A stretch of 64,000 bases of DNA from an uncultured Eubacteriales bacterium (GTDB lineage Bacteria; Bacillota; Clostridia; Christensenellales; CAG-138). Shown here one piece after another: positions 31,800 to 40,328 of the stretch (positions are counted from its first letter, which is position 1; every line of letters begins with the position of its first letter). Made by a program: the position numbers and the translations under genes. Where the stretch lies: NCBI GenBank assembly GCA_900540495.1, contig UQGA01000002.1, positions 1 through 64,000 on the forward strand, in the 5' to 3' direction. The notes under the pieces are model-generated. The model was not told the origin of the DNA. It searched no databases and saw only the letters and a list, made by a program, of their open reading frames with translations.

Positions 31800-33179
31800 A
31801 TGCTGGATCTGCTGCTTAAGCGTGCGCATGTGTATGCGCCGGAAGATCTGGGCGTGGTGAACGTCGGCATTGCGGACGGGAAGATCGCCTGCGTGGGCAA
31901 CGAGGTGCCGCCGGCGGCGCGCGTGGTCGATTGCGACGGCGCGCCGGTGCTTCCGGGCGTGATCGAGACGCACGCGCATATGCTGCTGCCCTTTGGCGGC
32001 ACGCATACGATGAACGATTTTTACGACGGCACAATGGCCGGCGCGCTTGGCGGCGTGACCACGCTGATCGATTTTGCCGACCAGGTGCACGGCGGCACGG
32101 TCACCGAGGCGCTCGAGGCGCGCCTGGCGCTTGCGACGGACTGCGCGGTCGACTATTCCTTCCACTGCACGCTCACCGATATTACGGAGGACTGCCTGCG
32201 CGAGATTCCGGCGCTTGTGGCGCGGGGCATCACGTCGTTCAAGTTTTATACCGCGTATTCGGCTTCGGGGCTGTACGTACCGGCCGATCGGATGGCGGAG
32301 GCGTTTCGCCATGTCGCGGCCTGCGGGGCGCTGGCCACGGTGCATTGCGAGACCGAAGAGGAGGTGCTCGCGGCGACGGAGCAGCTCATCGAGGCCGGAA
32401 AGACCCAGATCCGGTATTTCCCGCTCAGCCGTCCGGACGAGAGCGAGGAGAGCGCGATTGCGGGCGTCATCGCCCTCGCCCGGGAAACGGGCGTCAAGCT
32501 GCTCATCCGGCATGTTTCGTCCGCAGCCGGCGTGCGATTGATCGCGCAGGCGCAGGCGGCGGGGCAGACCGTGATCGGAGAGACCTGCCCGCATTATCTG
32601 CTGCTGACGCGCGAGGTTTACGGCCGGGAGAATGGCGCGGACTTTATCTGCAACCCGCCCATCCGCGGCGAAGCCGACCGGGACGCGCTGTGGGGCGCGC
32701 TCGAGAGCGGCGTGAAATTTACGATCGGGACGGATGACTGCGCGTTCTACCTTGCGCAAAAGCGCATATCCGACCAATTCGATCAGGTGCCCGGCGGCGT
32801 GCCGGGGATCGAGACGCGCATGCCGATTCTGCTGAGCATGGGCGTCGGGCGGGGACGCTTCGGCTACGAACGCCTGGCCCATCTGACCGCGACGGATGTG
32901 GCGAAGGTATACGGACTTTATCCGCAAAAGGGCAGGATTGCCGTGGGAAGCGACGCGGACCTCATCCTGGTGGAGCCGTGCGAACCATATCCGCTCACGA
33001 TCCGGGACCTGCATGAAAAATCGGACTACACGCCGTTTGAGGGCCTTCCGCTCACGGCGCGCATCCGCATGACGGTCGCGCGCGGCAACGTGGTTGCCGA
33101 GAACGGCGCGTTCACCGGCAGGCGCGGCGGCGGCAGGCTGCTGCAACGCGGGCTGCCCGCTTCGCTGGGCGAGCTGTGA
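31800..33179 (+). CDS. Dihydropyrimidinase / hydantoinase-family cyclic amidohydrolase
   Basis: 459 aa, with GGGGAGG before the ATG. Binuclear-zinc amidohydrolase: HxH in ETHAHM near residue 61, the carboxylated lysine in TSFKFYTAYS near 150, His in VHCETEEE near 182, His in IRHVSS near 237, and Asp in GTDDCAF near 315. These enzymes open six- or five-membered cyclic diamides (dihydrouracil, hydantoin, allantoin). With PreA/PreT homologs in the same operon, reductive opening of a pyrimidine-like ring is a reasonable inference. The counterpart in the E. coli yge/ygf purine cluster is HyuA. Confidence 0.9.
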   Translation: MLDLLLKRAHVYAPEDLGVVNVGIADGKIACVGNEVPPAARVVDCDGAPVLPGVIETHAHMLLPFGGTHTMNDFYDGTMAGALGGVTTLIDFADQVHGGTVTEALEARLALATDCAVDYSFHCTLTDITEDCLREIPALVARGITSFKFYTAYSASGLYVPADRMAEAFRHVAACGALATVHCETEEEVLAATEQLIEAGKTQIRYFPLSRPDESEESAIAGVIALARETGVKLLIRHVSSAAGVRLIAQAQAAGQTVIGETCPHYLLLTREVYGRENGADFICNPPIRGEADRDALWGALESGVKFTIGTDDCAFYLAQKRISDQFDQVPGGVPGIETRMPILLSMGVGRGRFGYERLAHLTATDVAKVYGLYPQKGRIAVGSDADLILVEPCEPYPLTIRDLHEKSDYTPFEGLPLTARIRMTVARGNVVAENGAFTGRRGGGRLLQRGLPASLGEL

Positions 33180-33225
33180 CGCAGACGCCGTGCGCGCCGG
33201 CGAGCCGATATCAGGCACAGTATTT

Positions 33226-33243
33226 TCGGCGGCATGCCGCCGA
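33226..33243 (+). other. 18-bp palindrome in front of the M20 hydrolase gene
   Basis: TCGGCGGCATGCCGCCGA, perfectly self-complementary, preceded by TTTT and ending just before the ribosome site AAAGGAA (33247-33253). May modulate translation of the next gene. Confidence 0.4.
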
Positions 33244-33264
33244 TGGAAAGGAACGGTCGATACG

Positions 33265-34446
33265 ATGGATCGAAACGAAATCATGGTCTCGCTGACACAG
33301 GCGCTCATCCGGGCCCGGAGCTATTCCGGCGAGGAGGGGGGCGTGGTGGACATCCTTGCGGAGTTCTTCCGCCAGAACCATTTCGACAGGGTGCAGGTGG
33401 ACGATTACGGCAACGTCATCGGCAGCATCTATGGCGCGCGGCCGGGGCCGGCGCTGCTGTTCGACGGGCACATCGACACCGTCCGGGTGGTCGATCCGTC
33501 CGCCTGGACGCACGACCCCTTCGGCGGGGAGATCGTCGACGGCCGGCTGTATGGACGGGGCGCCTCGGACATGAAGGGCGCGGTGGCGGCGATGAGCTGC
33601 GCGGCGGCGGCCTTTGCCAAGGCGAATGGGCGCGATTTTGCGGGCAGCATCCATGTCGCCGGCGTGGTGCACGAGGAGTGCTTTGAGGGCGTGGCCGCCC
33701 GTTCGGTCAGCGCCATCGTGCAGCCGGATATCGTCGTGATCGGCGAGGCGTCGGAACTGAATCTCAAGATCGGGCAACGTGGCCGCGCGGAAATCAAGGT
33801 GGAGACCTTTGGCAAGAGCGCGCATTCCGCAAATCCCGAAAAGGGCGTGAATGCGGTATACGCCATGTGCCGCCTGATCGAACGGCTCGCGCAGATCGAG
33901 CCGCCGTCCAATCCGCGCCTGAACAAGGGCATCATGGAGCTGACGGATATCCTGTCCTCGCCGTATCCGGGCGCCTCCGTTGTGCCGGATCACTGCACGG
34001 CGACCTATGACCGCCGCCTGCTGCCGGGCGAAACGAAGGAGGGCGTGCTGCAGCCGGTGCTCGATGTGATTGCCGCGCTGGAGCGGGAGGACCCCCGCTT
34101 CCACGCGCAGGCCAGCTTTGCGACCGCAGAGGAGGAGTGCTATACGGGCAACCAGATTGCCGGGGAACGCTTCTTCCCGGGCTGGCTTATGGAGCCGGAT
34201 GCGGCGTTTATCCAGCGGGTCAAGCGGCGGCTGGACGAGCTGGGGATTTGCCCGCGGTTGACGGAGTACAATTTCTGCACCAACGGCAGCCATTATGCCG
34301 GCGAAGCGGGGATTCGCACGATCGGGTTTGGACCGTCCCGCGAGAATCTTGCGCATACGGTGGACGAATATGTGGAACTTGCGCAGTTGGAAAATGCGCT
34401 CACTGGCTATATCGGAATCATGGAAGCACTGCTGAAGGAGGATTGA
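33265..34446 (+). CDS. M20-family metallohydrolase, YgeY-like
   Basis: 393 aa. The ATG at 33265 follows AAAGGAA. M20 di-zinc site: FDGHIDTV (His, Asp) near residue 70, GRGASDMKG (Asp) near 100, VHEECFEG (catalytic and bridging Glu pair) near 138, GEASEL (Asp/Glu ligand region) near 162, and a C-terminal ligand His, probably HTVDEY near 370. Overall it resembles YgeY, the M20 enzyme of the selenium/molybdenum-linked purine cluster, or ArgE/DapE-type deacylases. Likely releases an acyl or carbamoyl group from an opened ring product. The stop is followed by one base and then the aldolase ATG. Confidence 0.85.
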   Translation: MDRNEIMVSLTQALIRARSYSGEEGGVVDILAEFFRQNHFDRVQVDDYGNVIGSIYGARPGPALLFDGHIDTVRVVDPSAWTHDPFGGEIVDGRLYGRGASDMKGAVAAMSCAAAAFAKANGRDFAGSIHVAGVVHEECFEGVAARSVSAIVQPDIVVIGEASELNLKIGQRGRAEIKVETFGKSAHSANPEKGVNAVYAMCRLIERLAQIEPPSNPRLNKGIMELTDILSSPYPGASVVPDHCTATYDRRLLPGETKEGVLQPVLDVIAALEREDPRFHAQASFATAEEECYTGNQIAGERFFPGWLMEPDAAFIQRVKRRLDELGICPRLTEYNFCTNGSHYAGEAGIRTIGFGPSRENLAHTVDEYVELAQLENALTGYIGIMEALLKED

Positions 34447-34447
34447 C

Positions 34448-35410
34448 ATGAACGAGATTCTGAAACAGATTGGCGATCTGGGCATCGTACCGGTCATCAA
34501 GATTGAGGACGTTGACAAGGCGCAGCCGTTGGCGGAAGCAATGTGCGCGGGCGGCCTGCCGCTGGCGGAGATTACGTTCCGCACCGCCAACGCGGCCGAG
34601 GCGATTCGTCGCGTTGCAAAGAACGTGCCGGGCATGCTGGTGGGCGCAGGCACCGTCATCACCTGCGAGCAGGTTGACCGCGCGCTCGATGCGGGCGCCC
34701 GCTTCATTGTGAGCCCGGGTTTCAACGAGAAGGTTGTGCAACACTGCGCAAAGCGCGGCGTGCCGATTACGCCCGGGTGCTCCAGCCCCTCCGATTTCGA
34801 GCGCGCCATCGAAAACGGGCTTGAGGTGGTCAAGTTCTTCCCGGCGGAGCAGTGCGGCGGACTGAAGTTTATCAAGGCGGTGTCCGCGCCGTATTCGCAG
34901 CTGAAGTTCATCCCGACCGGCGGGATCAACACGAAGAATTTGAACGAGTACCTGGCCTTTGACAAGATCCTTGCCTGCGGCGGCAGCTGGCTTGCCCCGG
35001 CGGATCTGGTCGCGGCCGGCGATTTTGCCGGCATCGAGCGCATTGTGCGGGAGGCGGTCTCGCTGGTGCTCGGCTTCGGCATCAAGCACATCGGCGTCAA
35101 CGCCAGCGATGCGGACGCCTCGCTTCGCACGGCGGGCAGCTTTGCCGACCTGCTCTATGCGGACGTCAAACAGGGCAACAGCTCCAACTTTGCCGGTTCG
35201 CTGGTCGAAGTGATGAAAAAACCGTTCCTCGGCGCGAACGGGCATATCGCGCTCGGCGTGAACAGCATTCCGCGCGCGCTGGCCTATCTGGCGGCCCGCG
35301 GATTTGAGGCCGACATGGAAACGGCCAAGTACGATGATGCCGGCAAGCTCAAGACCGTCTACCTCAGGGGAGAGGTCGGCGGCTTTGCGATCCACCTTTT
35401 GAAGAACTGA
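34448..35410 (+). CDS. KDPG/KHG aldolase fused to a C-terminal VOC-like domain
   Basis: 320 aa; ordinary Eda aldolases are about 210 aa. Residues 1-205: class I aldolase barrel with PVIKIED near 15, catalytic-type EITFRTANA near 43, VGAGTV near 72, SPGFNEKVV near 93 and the Schiff-base lysine in EVVKFFPAE near 133. Residues about 215-320 (LGFGIKHIGVNASDAD to GGFAIHLLKN) look like a glyoxalase/VOC-type domain. Such fusions occur in Clostridia. It cleaves 2-keto-3-deoxy-6-phosphogluconate or 4-hydroxy-2-oxoglutarate to pyruvate or glyoxylate. Followed by the matching KDG kinase. Confidence 0.88.
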   Translation: MNEILKQIGDLGIVPVIKIEDVDKAQPLAEAMCAGGLPLAEITFRTANAAEAIRRVAKNVPGMLVGAGTVITCEQVDRALDAGARFIVSPGFNEKVVQHCAKRGVPITPGCSSPSDFERAIENGLEVVKFFPAEQCGGLKFIKAVSAPYSQLKFIPTGGINTKNLNEYLAFDKILACGGSWLAPADLVAAGDFAGIERIVREAVSLVLGFGIKHIGVNASDADASLRTAGSFADLLYADVKQGNSSNFAGSLVEVMKKPFLGANGHIALGVNSIPRALAYLAARGFEADMETAKYDDAGKLKTVYLRGEVGGFAIHLLKN

Positions 35411-35425
35411 ACGGAGGAAAGACAG

Positions 35426-36448
35426 ATGAAACGCGTTGTTACCTTTGGCGAAATCATGCTGCGCCTTGCGCCGCCCAACTATGACCGCTTTGTACAGGCC
35501 GATACCTTTACCGCCATCTATGGCGGCGGCGAGGCGAATGTGGCCATCTCGCTGGCCAACTATGGCGTGGACGTCGCGTTTGTCACCAAGGTCCCCGCCC
35601 ATGAGATTGGGCAGTGCGCCGTCAACACGCTGCGGCGGTATGGCGTGGACACCTCGAAGATCGTGCGCGGGGGCAACCGCCTCGGCATCTACTATTGCGA
35701 AAAGGGCGCTTCGCAGCGCGCCTCCAAGGTCATCTACGACCGCGCCGGCTCCGCCATTGCGGAGGCGGAGCGCAGCGACTTCGACTGGGACGCCATTTTT
35801 GAGGGCGTGGACTGGTTCCACTTCACCGGCATCACGCCGGCCATCTCCGATAAGGCGGCGGCGGCCTGCAAGGATGCGCTGATCACCGCAAAGAAGCACG
35901 GCGTCACCGTCAGTACGGATCTCAACTACCGCAAAAAGCTCTGGACGCGCGAAAAGGCCGGGCAGGTCATGGGCGAGCTGATGCAGTATGTGGACGTCTG
36001 CATTGCCAACGAAGCGGACGCGTCCGACGTATTCGGCATCAGCGCGGAGAACAGCGATGTGACCGGCGGAAAGCTGGATCGCAACGGATATGTCAGCGTC
36101 GCGCGGCAGCTCACCGAGCGGTTCGGCTTCCAGAAGGTCGCCATCACGCTGCGCAGCTCCCGTTCGGCCAACGACAACGACTGGGCCGGCATGCTGTATG
36201 CCGGCGGGCAGGCGTATTTCTCCCGGACCTACCCGATCCATATCGTCGATCGCGTTGGCGGGGGCGACAGCTTTGGCGGCGGTCTGATCTATTCGCTGCT
36301 CAACGGCAAATCCGACAAATACGCGCTTGAGTTCGCCGTGGCGGCCAGTTGCCTCAAGCATACCATTGAGGGCGACTACAACCTCGTCTCCGTTTCGGAG
36401 GTTGAGACGCTCGTGGGCGGCGACGGTTCCGGCCGCGTACAACGATAA
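35426..36448 (+). CDS. PfkB-family sugar kinase, probable 2-keto-3-deoxygluconate kinase
   Basis: 340 aa, with GGAGGAAAG before the ATG. PfkB signatures: YGGGEANVAISLANYG near residue 32 and DRVGGGDSFGGGLIYSL near 275, which holds the catalytic aspartate and the anion hole. Context next to a KDPG/KHG aldolase makes KDG the most likely substrate: kinase then aldolase gives pyruvate and glyceraldehyde 3-phosphate. No uronate isomerase or dehydratase is found in this operon, so the sugar acid must come from another step. Confidence 0.85.
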   Translation: MKRVVTFGEIMLRLAPPNYDRFVQADTFTAIYGGGEANVAISLANYGVDVAFVTKVPAHEIGQCAVNTLRRYGVDTSKIVRGGNRLGIYYCEKGASQRASKVIYDRAGSAIAEAERSDFDWDAIFEGVDWFHFTGITPAISDKAAAACKDALITAKKHGVTVSTDLNYRKKLWTREKAGQVMGELMQYVDVCIANEADASDVFGISAENSDVTGGKLDRNGYVSVARQLTERFGFQKVAITLRSSRSANDNDWAGMLYAGGQAYFSRTYPIHIVDRVGGGDSFGGGLIYSLLNGKSDKYALEFAVAASCLKHTIEGDYNLVSVSEVETLVGGDGSGRVQR

Positions 36449-36462
36449 CGAGGAGGTTATCC

Positions 36463-37656
36463 ATGAAAATCAGACAGGACCTTTCCATCGATTTTTGCGG
36501 CAGACATTTCGTCAACCCCTTCACCGTCGCAGCCTCGCCGCCGTCCGATAACCGCGCGCGCGTGGAGCGCGCGTTCGAGGCGGGCTGGGGCGGCGCGGTG
36601 TTCAAGACCACGTCCGTCGAATCTGAAGTGGTAGATCTCGTCTATCCGATGATGGGCGCGCTCTCCTATAAGGATCGCCGCCATGCCGCGTTCTACAACA
36701 TCGACCTCATCTCCGAGCGCCATATCGACGAGATCTGCGCCGACATCCGGTACCTGAAGGGCAAATTCCCGGACCGCATGGTCATCGGCAGCATCATGGC
36801 CGGCAGCCGTGCGGAGTGGGAGGAGCTGGTTTCCAAGCTGGAGGCCGCCGGTGCGGATATGATCGAGTGCAGCATGTCCTGCCCGCAGGGCGAGGGCGAC
36901 GGCACGATCCCGGTCAACGACCCGGCGCTCACGCGGGAGGTTACCGGCTGGATCAAGGCGGCGCTCACGAAGGACACGCCGATCATCGTCAAGCTCGCGC
37001 CGATCGTGACCGATCTGTCCGCCATCGGCTTTGCGGCCAAGGAAGGCGGCGCGGACGCGCTCTGCGCGATCGATACGGTGCGCGGCTTCCCCGGCATCGA
37101 TCTGGACACGCTGGAACCGAAGCTCAGCGTGCGCGGCAAATCCACGTTTGCAGGCATGTCGGGTCCTGCGGTCAAGCCCGTTGCCATGGCCTGCATCGCC
37201 GAGCTGGCGCAGAACGTCGGCCTGCCGGTGGCGGGCGTCGGCGGTCTGACCACCTGGCAGGATGCAGCGGAGTTCCTGCTGCTGGGCGCAAGCAATCTGC
37301 AGGTCTGCACGGCGATCATGCGCTATGGGTTTGAAATCGTGACCGACCTCAAGGCGGGGCTTGCCAACTACATGGCCGAGAAGGGCTTCCGCTCGCTTGG
37401 CGACATGGTCGGCAAATGCCTCGGCACGTTTGCCGAGCACGAGCAGCTTGACCGGAAGATCAAGCAGATCTCTTCCATCAATCCGGATACCTGCATCGGC
37501 TGCAATAGCTGTTATATCGCCTGCCGTGACGGCGGCTATAACGCCATCGAGCTGGGCAGCGAGCGGCCCGTGATCGACGCGGAGAAGTGCCGCGGCTGCG
37601 GCGTGTGCCAGTCGGTGTGTCCGGTGGAGGGCTGCATGGTCCTCAAGCGCAAATAA
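36463..37656 (+). CDS. preA: Dihydropyrimidine/dihydroorotate dehydrogenase-like subunit with 2[4Fe-4S] tail (PreA-like)
   Basis: 397 aa. N-terminal FMN-binding TIM barrel of the dihydroorotate dehydrogenase family: VNPFTVAASPPSDN near residue 15, ECSMSCPQGEGD near 138, VKLAPIVTD near 175, VAGVGGLTTWQDAAEFLLLGA near 255-275. C-terminal ferredoxin domain with CIGCNSCYIACRDGGYNAIE near 347 and CRGCGVCQSVCPVEGC near 378. PreA with PreT forms the NADH-dependent dihydropyrimidine dehydrogenase that reduces uracil/thymine. The partner PreT-like gene follows 15 bases on. Substrate may be a different heterocycle. Confidence 0.85.
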   Translation: MKIRQDLSIDFCGRHFVNPFTVAASPPSDNRARVERAFEAGWGGAVFKTTSVESEVVDLVYPMMGALSYKDRRHAAFYNIDLISERHIDEICADIRYLKGKFPDRMVIGSIMAGSRAEWEELVSKLEAAGADMIECSMSCPQGEGDGTIPVNDPALTREVTGWIKAALTKDTPIIVKLAPIVTDLSAIGFAAKEGGADALCAIDTVRGFPGIDLDTLEPKLSVRGKSTFAGMSGPAVKPVAMACIAELAQNVGLPVAGVGGLTTWQDAAEFLLLGASNLQVCTAIMRYGFEIVTDLKAGLANYMAEKGFRSLGDMVGKCLGTFAEHEQLDRKIKQISSINPDTCIGCNSCYIACRDGGYNAIELGSERPVIDAEKCRGCGVCQSVCPVEGCMVLKRK

Positions 37657-37671
37657 GGAAGGAGGCACAAC

Positions 37672-38889
37672 ATGGAAAAGAACCTGTTCATGACCGAGGC
37701 GCAGGCGCTGGCCGAGGCCAACCGCTGCCTCCACTGCTATGCCGCACCCTGCAAGAGCAGCTGCCCCGCCGGGGTGGACGTGCCGCGGTTCATCGGCCGC
37801 ATTGCAACGCGGGACTGGGTCGGCGCTGCTGAAACGATCCGCGAGAGCAATCCGCTGGGCCTGGTGTGCGGGCTGGTCTGCCCGTCGGCGGAGCTTTGCC
37901 GGCGGGATTGCAACTGCGGCAAACTGGGCGAATCCATCCGCATTTCCGAGCTGCAGGCGTATGTCATGCGCAAGGCGGTTGAGCGCGGCGACGGGCTGCC
38001 GCAGCAGTCGGTCGCAAACGGCAAGCGCGTGGCCGTCATCGGCGGCGGGCCGAGCGGCGTTGTCGCGGCGGCGCTGCTGGCGGCGAAGGGCTATGGCGTG
38101 ACGCTGTTCGAAAAGGCGGATCATCTCGGCGGCGTACCGATGGACGAGATCCCCAACGAACGGTTGGACAAGGCGCTGTTCCGGCGCGAGATCGAACAAC
38201 TGCTCTCCGGCGGCGTGGACGTGCAGCTCAACAGCGCGATCGACGCTGCCCGGGCGGCGCGCATCAATGAAACGTATGATGCGGTCTATCTGGCCTGCGG
38301 CCTTGGCGAGCCGAACAGAAGCTTTGCCGCACAGGCGAGGGGCTGCATGAGCGCGGAGGCGTTTTTGCGCCTGGCCAACGCGGGCGGCTGTCGGGACGTT
38401 TCCGGCACGGTCATCGTGCAGGGCGGCGGCAATACCGCGATCGATGCGGCGGTTACGGCCAAAAAGCTCGGCGCGGAGCGCGCCATTCTCTGCTACCGCC
38501 GCAGCCAGCGGGAGATGCCCGCCTGGGCGGATGAGATGGTCCTGGCGGTGCAGGCCGGCGTGGAATTCCTGTTTCAGACGCAGGTGCTCGGCGTGGTCGA
38601 GAGGGACGGCGCCGTTACCGGCGTGACGCTCGCGCCCGTTGCGCTTGGCGAGGCCGATGCCTCCGGCCGCCGCCGTCCGATTGTGCGCGAGGACGAACGG
38701 TACACCCGCGAGGCGGCGATGGTGCTCACCGCCACCGGCAAGTCGCGCGGGGACGGCTGGGCCGATGCATTCGACGCGGCGAAGCTGTTCGTGGGCGGCG
38801 ACGCTGCAAACGGCGGCGCGACCGTCGTGCAGGCCGTTGCGGAGGCCAAGGCCGCCGTCGCGGCGATCGACGAAAAGCTCAACGCATAA
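37672..38889 (+). CDS. preT: NAD(P)H-FAD oxidoreductase subunit (PreT / glutamate synthase small-chain family)
   Basis: 405 aa, with AAGGAGG before the ATG. N-terminal iron-sulfur helical domain with cysteines in CLHCYAAPCKSSCPAGVDVP near residue 18 and LVCPSAELCRRDCNCG near 68. FAD loop VIGGGPSGVVAAALLAAKG near 119, and NAD(P) loop VIVQGGGNTAIDAA near 247 with CYRRSQREMPAW. It passes hydride from NAD(P)H to the PreA-like partner. At 405 aa the length is normal for PreT. Confidence 0.87.
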   Translation: MEKNLFMTEAQALAEANRCLHCYAAPCKSSCPAGVDVPRFIGRIATRDWVGAAETIRESNPLGLVCGLVCPSAELCRRDCNCGKLGESIRISELQAYVMRKAVERGDGLPQQSVANGKRVAVIGGGPSGVVAAALLAAKGYGVTLFEKADHLGGVPMDEIPNERLDKALFRREIEQLLSGGVDVQLNSAIDAARAARINETYDAVYLACGLGEPNRSFAAQARGCMSAEAFLRLANAGGCRDVSGTVIVQGGGNTAIDAAVTAKKLGAERAILCYRRSQREMPAWADEMVLAVQAGVEFLFQTQVLGVVERDGAVTGVTLAPVALGEADASGRRRPIVREDERYTREAAMVLTATGKSRGDGWADAFDAAKLFVGGDAANGGATVVQAVAEAKAAVAAIDEKLNA

Positions 38890-38902
38890 CAGGGAGGAAG
38901 CC

Positions 38903-40228
38903 ATGGCACTTACGGTCTATAAAAACGCAAAAATATTCACGATGGACCCCGATGCGCCGTATTATGCCTCCGGGTATCTGTCCGTGGAAAACGGCAAGAT
39001 CCGGGAGATCGGCCCCATGGCCGGATATGTGCGGCCGGAGGGCGCGGCGGAAACCGACCTTTGCGGAAAGGTCGTGCTGCCCGGCGTTATCCACAGCCAC
39101 AGCCATTTCTACGGCCAGTTTGTACGCGGCATTCCGCTCTCCACCCCGATGGCCAACTGGCAGCAGATCCTTGGGGATATGTGGTGGAAGGTCGATAAGC
39201 TCCTCGATGACGAAATGAACTATTACAGCGCCATGATGGGGCTGATCGAGGGGATTGAGATGGGGACAACCACCTACATCGACCACCATGCCAGCCCGAA
39301 CCACAGCATCGGTTCGCTCGAATGCATCGAGCAGGCGGTCCGGGAGGTCGGCGCGCGCGCCGTGCTTTGCTATGAAGTTACGGACCGGGACGGCAGCGAG
39401 CGCTGCGAAAACGGCATTCGGGAGAACGTCGCGTTCATCAAGGCGCATCAGGGCGACCGGGAGGCGCTCGTGCAGGGGACGTTCGGGTTGCACGCTTCCT
39501 ATACGCTCAGCGATAAAACGCTGGAGCGCTGCGCGGCGGAAGCGTCGTCGCTCGGCGTTGGCTTCCATATCCATGTGGCGGAGGACCGGGCCGACGTGTA
39601 CGACAGCTATCGCCGTTGCAACAAACACGTGGTGAATCGCCTGGAGGATTTCGGCATCCTCGGCGAAAAGACCATCGCGGCGCATTGCGTCCACGTCGGG
39701 CCGGAGCAACGGGCCATATTCCGCCGCACCGGCACGATGATCGCCCACAATCCGGAGTCGAACATGAACAACGCCGTCGGCATCGCGCCCGTGTGGGACA
39801 TGCTGCAGGAAGGGCTGTGCGTGGGCCTTGGCGGCGACGGCTTTGTTTACGATTCCTTCAAGGAGATCCAGATCGCCACGATTGCCCAGCGCGCCTTCTA
39901 CGGCGACCCGCGCGTGATGGGCGGCGACGCCTGCGAGCGGCTGCTGTACCGGAACAACTTCCGGATTGCGAGCACGTTTTTCGATCACTTCGGCGCACTC
40001 AGGCCGGGCAATGCGGCGGATTTCATTGCGGTGGACTATGTCGCACCAACGCCGCTGAATGCGGGCAACCTGTTCTCGCACCTGACGAGCAACTTTACCG
40101 GCCACGTGGATACCGTCGTGGTCAACGGGCGGGTGCTCAAAAAGGACGGCGTGCTCACGACTGTCGACCGGGAAGCGGTGTTCGCCAAGTGCCGCGAGCA
40201 TGCCGAAAGGCTCTGGAAGATGCTCTGA
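38903..40228 (+). CDS. ssnA: SsnA-like aminohydrolase (amidohydrolase family)
   Basis: 441 aa. The ATG at 38903 follows GGGAGGAAG. Metal-site motifs: HSHSHFYGQF near residue 65, HIHVAEDRAD near 222, AAHCVHVG near 258 and catalytic Asp in LGGDGFVYDSF near 313; C-terminal LRPGNAADFIAVDY is typical of guanine/chlorohydrolase-type deaminases. SsnA is the aminohydrolase of the E. coli yge/ygf purine-catabolism cluster. Here it ends the 25-kb operon, just before the bidirectional terminator. The probable reaction is hydrolytic deamination of a guanine-like ring or intermediate. Confidence 0.85.
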   Translation: MALTVYKNAKIFTMDPDAPYYASGYLSVENGKIREIGPMAGYVRPEGAAETDLCGKVVLPGVIHSHSHFYGQFVRGIPLSTPMANWQQILGDMWWKVDKLLDDEMNYYSAMMGLIEGIEMGTTTYIDHHASPNHSIGSLECIEQAVREVGARAVLCYEVTDRDGSERCENGIRENVAFIKAHQGDREALVQGTFGLHASYTLSDKTLERCAAEASSLGVGFHIHVAEDRADVYDSYRRCNKHVVNRLEDFGILGEKTIAAHCVHVGPEQRAIFRRTGTMIAHNPESNMNNAVGIAPVWDMLQEGLCVGLGGDGFVYDSFKEIQIATIAQRAFYGDPRVMGGDACERLLYRNNFRIASTFFDHFGALRPGNAADFIAVDYVAPTPLNAGNLFSHLTSNFTGHVDTVVVNGRVLKKDGVLTTVDREAVFAKCREHAERLWKML

Positions 40229-40272
40229 GTGCAGGGCCGCCGCAGCGGCGATGCCCTCGATAAATCCGAAAG

Positions 40273-40302
40273 AAAGCCGCCGGCCCGCTGGCCGGCGGCT
40301 TT
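40273..40302 (+). terminator. Bidirectional intrinsic terminator
   Basis: AAAGCCGCCGGCC (40273-40285), loop CGCT, GGCCGGCGGCTTT (40290-40302): 13-bp perfect stem with A- and T-rich flanks. It ends the catabolic operon on the plus strand and the antiporter gene on the minus strand. Confidence 0.85.
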
Positions 40303-40328
40303 GCATTTGTACGGCCGCGTGGCCGCTG

